A stretch of 6,689 nt of DNA from Pseudomonadota bacterium (GTDB lineage Bacteria > Pseudomonadota > Gammaproteobacteria > Steroidobacterales > Woeseiaceae): contig JAKSCZ010000619.1 in assembly GCA_022360335.1 (NCBI GenBank), positions 1 through 6,689 on the forward strand, in the 5' to 3' direction. Shown piece after piece: positions 6,223-6,689 of the stretch. How positions within the stretch are numbered: the stretch's first letter is position 1; every line of letters starts with the position of its first letter. A program made the translations under genes and the position numbers. The notes under the pieces are model-generated. The model had not been told where the DNA came from and did not search any database. It worked only from the letters and a program-made list of their open reading frames with translations.

Positions 6223-6689
6223 GAATTCACGATCCAGCCGACGATGCGGCGGACCTCGTTTCTGACGGCTTTGTAGTCGACGCGATCCGGCGCGTGCGGC
6301 AGGGACTCGTACTCGAGCCGCGTGATCGTGCCGAACAGGAGGTTCGCGTCGGTTTCCGGGTCGTCGGCATTGAAGTACTCGCAGAAGCGCACGATCGGCT
6401 GCAGCAGGCGGCGGCGATGCAGCGCCGACAGCTCCTGCAATTCGGGCTCGTTCAAGCCCTCGTAGAAGAAGTGGTGCTCGACGGCAAGCCCTTCCGGGTG
6501 ATCGGTCAGGCCGTGCCGGACGTGGTCGACGACGCGCTTGGTGCAGTATTCGACAATGCGGCGCCGCACGTCGTCGTCCCCGAGCTCTTCGGGTGAGAAC
6601 TGGTCGAGATATTTGAACGCTCTCTGCCATTGCGCAGCGAGCGCCTCGTAGTCGCGATCCATGAACGCGCGGAACGCAAGCGAGATCAG
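6219..6689 (-). CDS. Probable TetR-family regulator, C-terminal part (cut by right edge)
   Basis: The frame is open from the right edge to the TGA at 6219-6221, giving 156 residues with no N-terminus. An internal Met at 6662 could be read as a start, but coding-like sequence (LISLAFRAF) continues before it without a stop, so the gene very likely begins outside the window. What remains is all-helical in character: an amphipathic stretch LISLAFRAFMDRDYEALAAQW resembling the link from a TetR DNA-binding domain (after the 'SKEDL' position), then helices with EGLAVEHHFFYEGLNEPELQEL and LLQPIVRFCEYFNA, ending RNEVRRIVGWIVNS. This fits a TetR/AcrR ligand-binding domain, but the diagnostic helix-turn-helix is not in view. 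Its 4-bp overlap with the aldehyde dehydrogenase gene suggests it controls that operon, perhaps in response to an aldehyde or related lipid. Another small helical protein remains possible. Confidence 0.6.
   Translation of the reverse strand: MISLAFRAFMDRDYEALAAQWQRAFKYLDQFSPEELGDDDVRRRIVEYCTKRVVDHVRHGLTDHPEGLAVEHHFFYEGLNEPELQELSALHRRRLLQPIVRFCEYFNADDPETDANLLFGTITRLEYESLPHAPDRVDYKAVRNEVRRIVGWIVNS

Noticed and set aside
6223..6630. Upstream extension of the aldehyde dehydrogenase frame
   Set aside because: The added residues are Arg/Ala/Pro-rich without family similarity and overlap the TetR-like gene in another frame. The ATG at 6222 gives the normal class-3 length.
1..6689. Defence island, prophage, mobile element or CRISPR array
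   Set aside because: I saw no transposase, integrase, spaced direct repeats, tRNA or phage-type gene; all complete genes have ordinary transport or metabolic signatures.

Overview
The window is a GC-rich stretch of bacterial chromosome, almost certainly from a proteobacterium. The partial TonB-dependent receptor at the left edge carries the plug-domain signature of the Xanthomonas/Caulobacter-type receptor family. Together with LacI-type operators, a lipoprotein with a Gram-negative style signal and an Acr3 transporter, this fits an environmental, possibly marine or soil, gamma- or alphaproteobacterium. I cannot place it more finely from sequence alone.

Layout, left to right. (1) 1-550, minus: N-terminal 183 codons of a TonB-dependent outer-membrane receptor that runs off the left edge. 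(2) 551-932: non-coding, holding the receptor's leader and promoter region, a clean LacI-type 14-bp operator (613-626), a second weaker LacI-like site (702-715), a leader hairpin (589-602) and an AT-rich pair of palindromes (812-840). (3) 933-2084, minus: complete Acr3-family arsenite efflux permease. (4) 2108-3031, minus: predicted lipoprotein with propeller-like repeats and no recognised function, 23 bp upstream of acr3 and probably co-transcribed with it. (5) 3080-4813, plus: complete thiamine-diphosphate (ThDP)-dependent enzyme of the acetolactate synthase large-subunit-like superfamily, divergent from the lipoprotein gene across only 48 bp. (6) 4843-6222, minus: complete class-3-type aldehyde dehydrogenase, convergent with the ThDP enzyme. 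(7) 6219 to the right edge, minus: 3' part of a gene that looks like a TetR-type regulator, overlapping the dehydrogenase start by 4 bp (ATGA).

The genes form several small units rather than one large system. The receptor is probably a substrate importer, likely for a sugar or glycan, under LacI-type control. The lipoprotein and acr3 form a putative two-gene arsenite-related unit with no arsR or arsC in view. The TetR-like gene and the aldehyde dehydrogenase form a translationally coupled operon. The ThDP enzyme and the dehydrogenase could in principle act in sequence (2-oxoacid to aldehyde to acid), but their convergent orientation gives only weak support. I found no mobile element, CRISPR array, tRNA or rRNA. 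The most unusual item is the unidentified lipoprotein paired with acr3.
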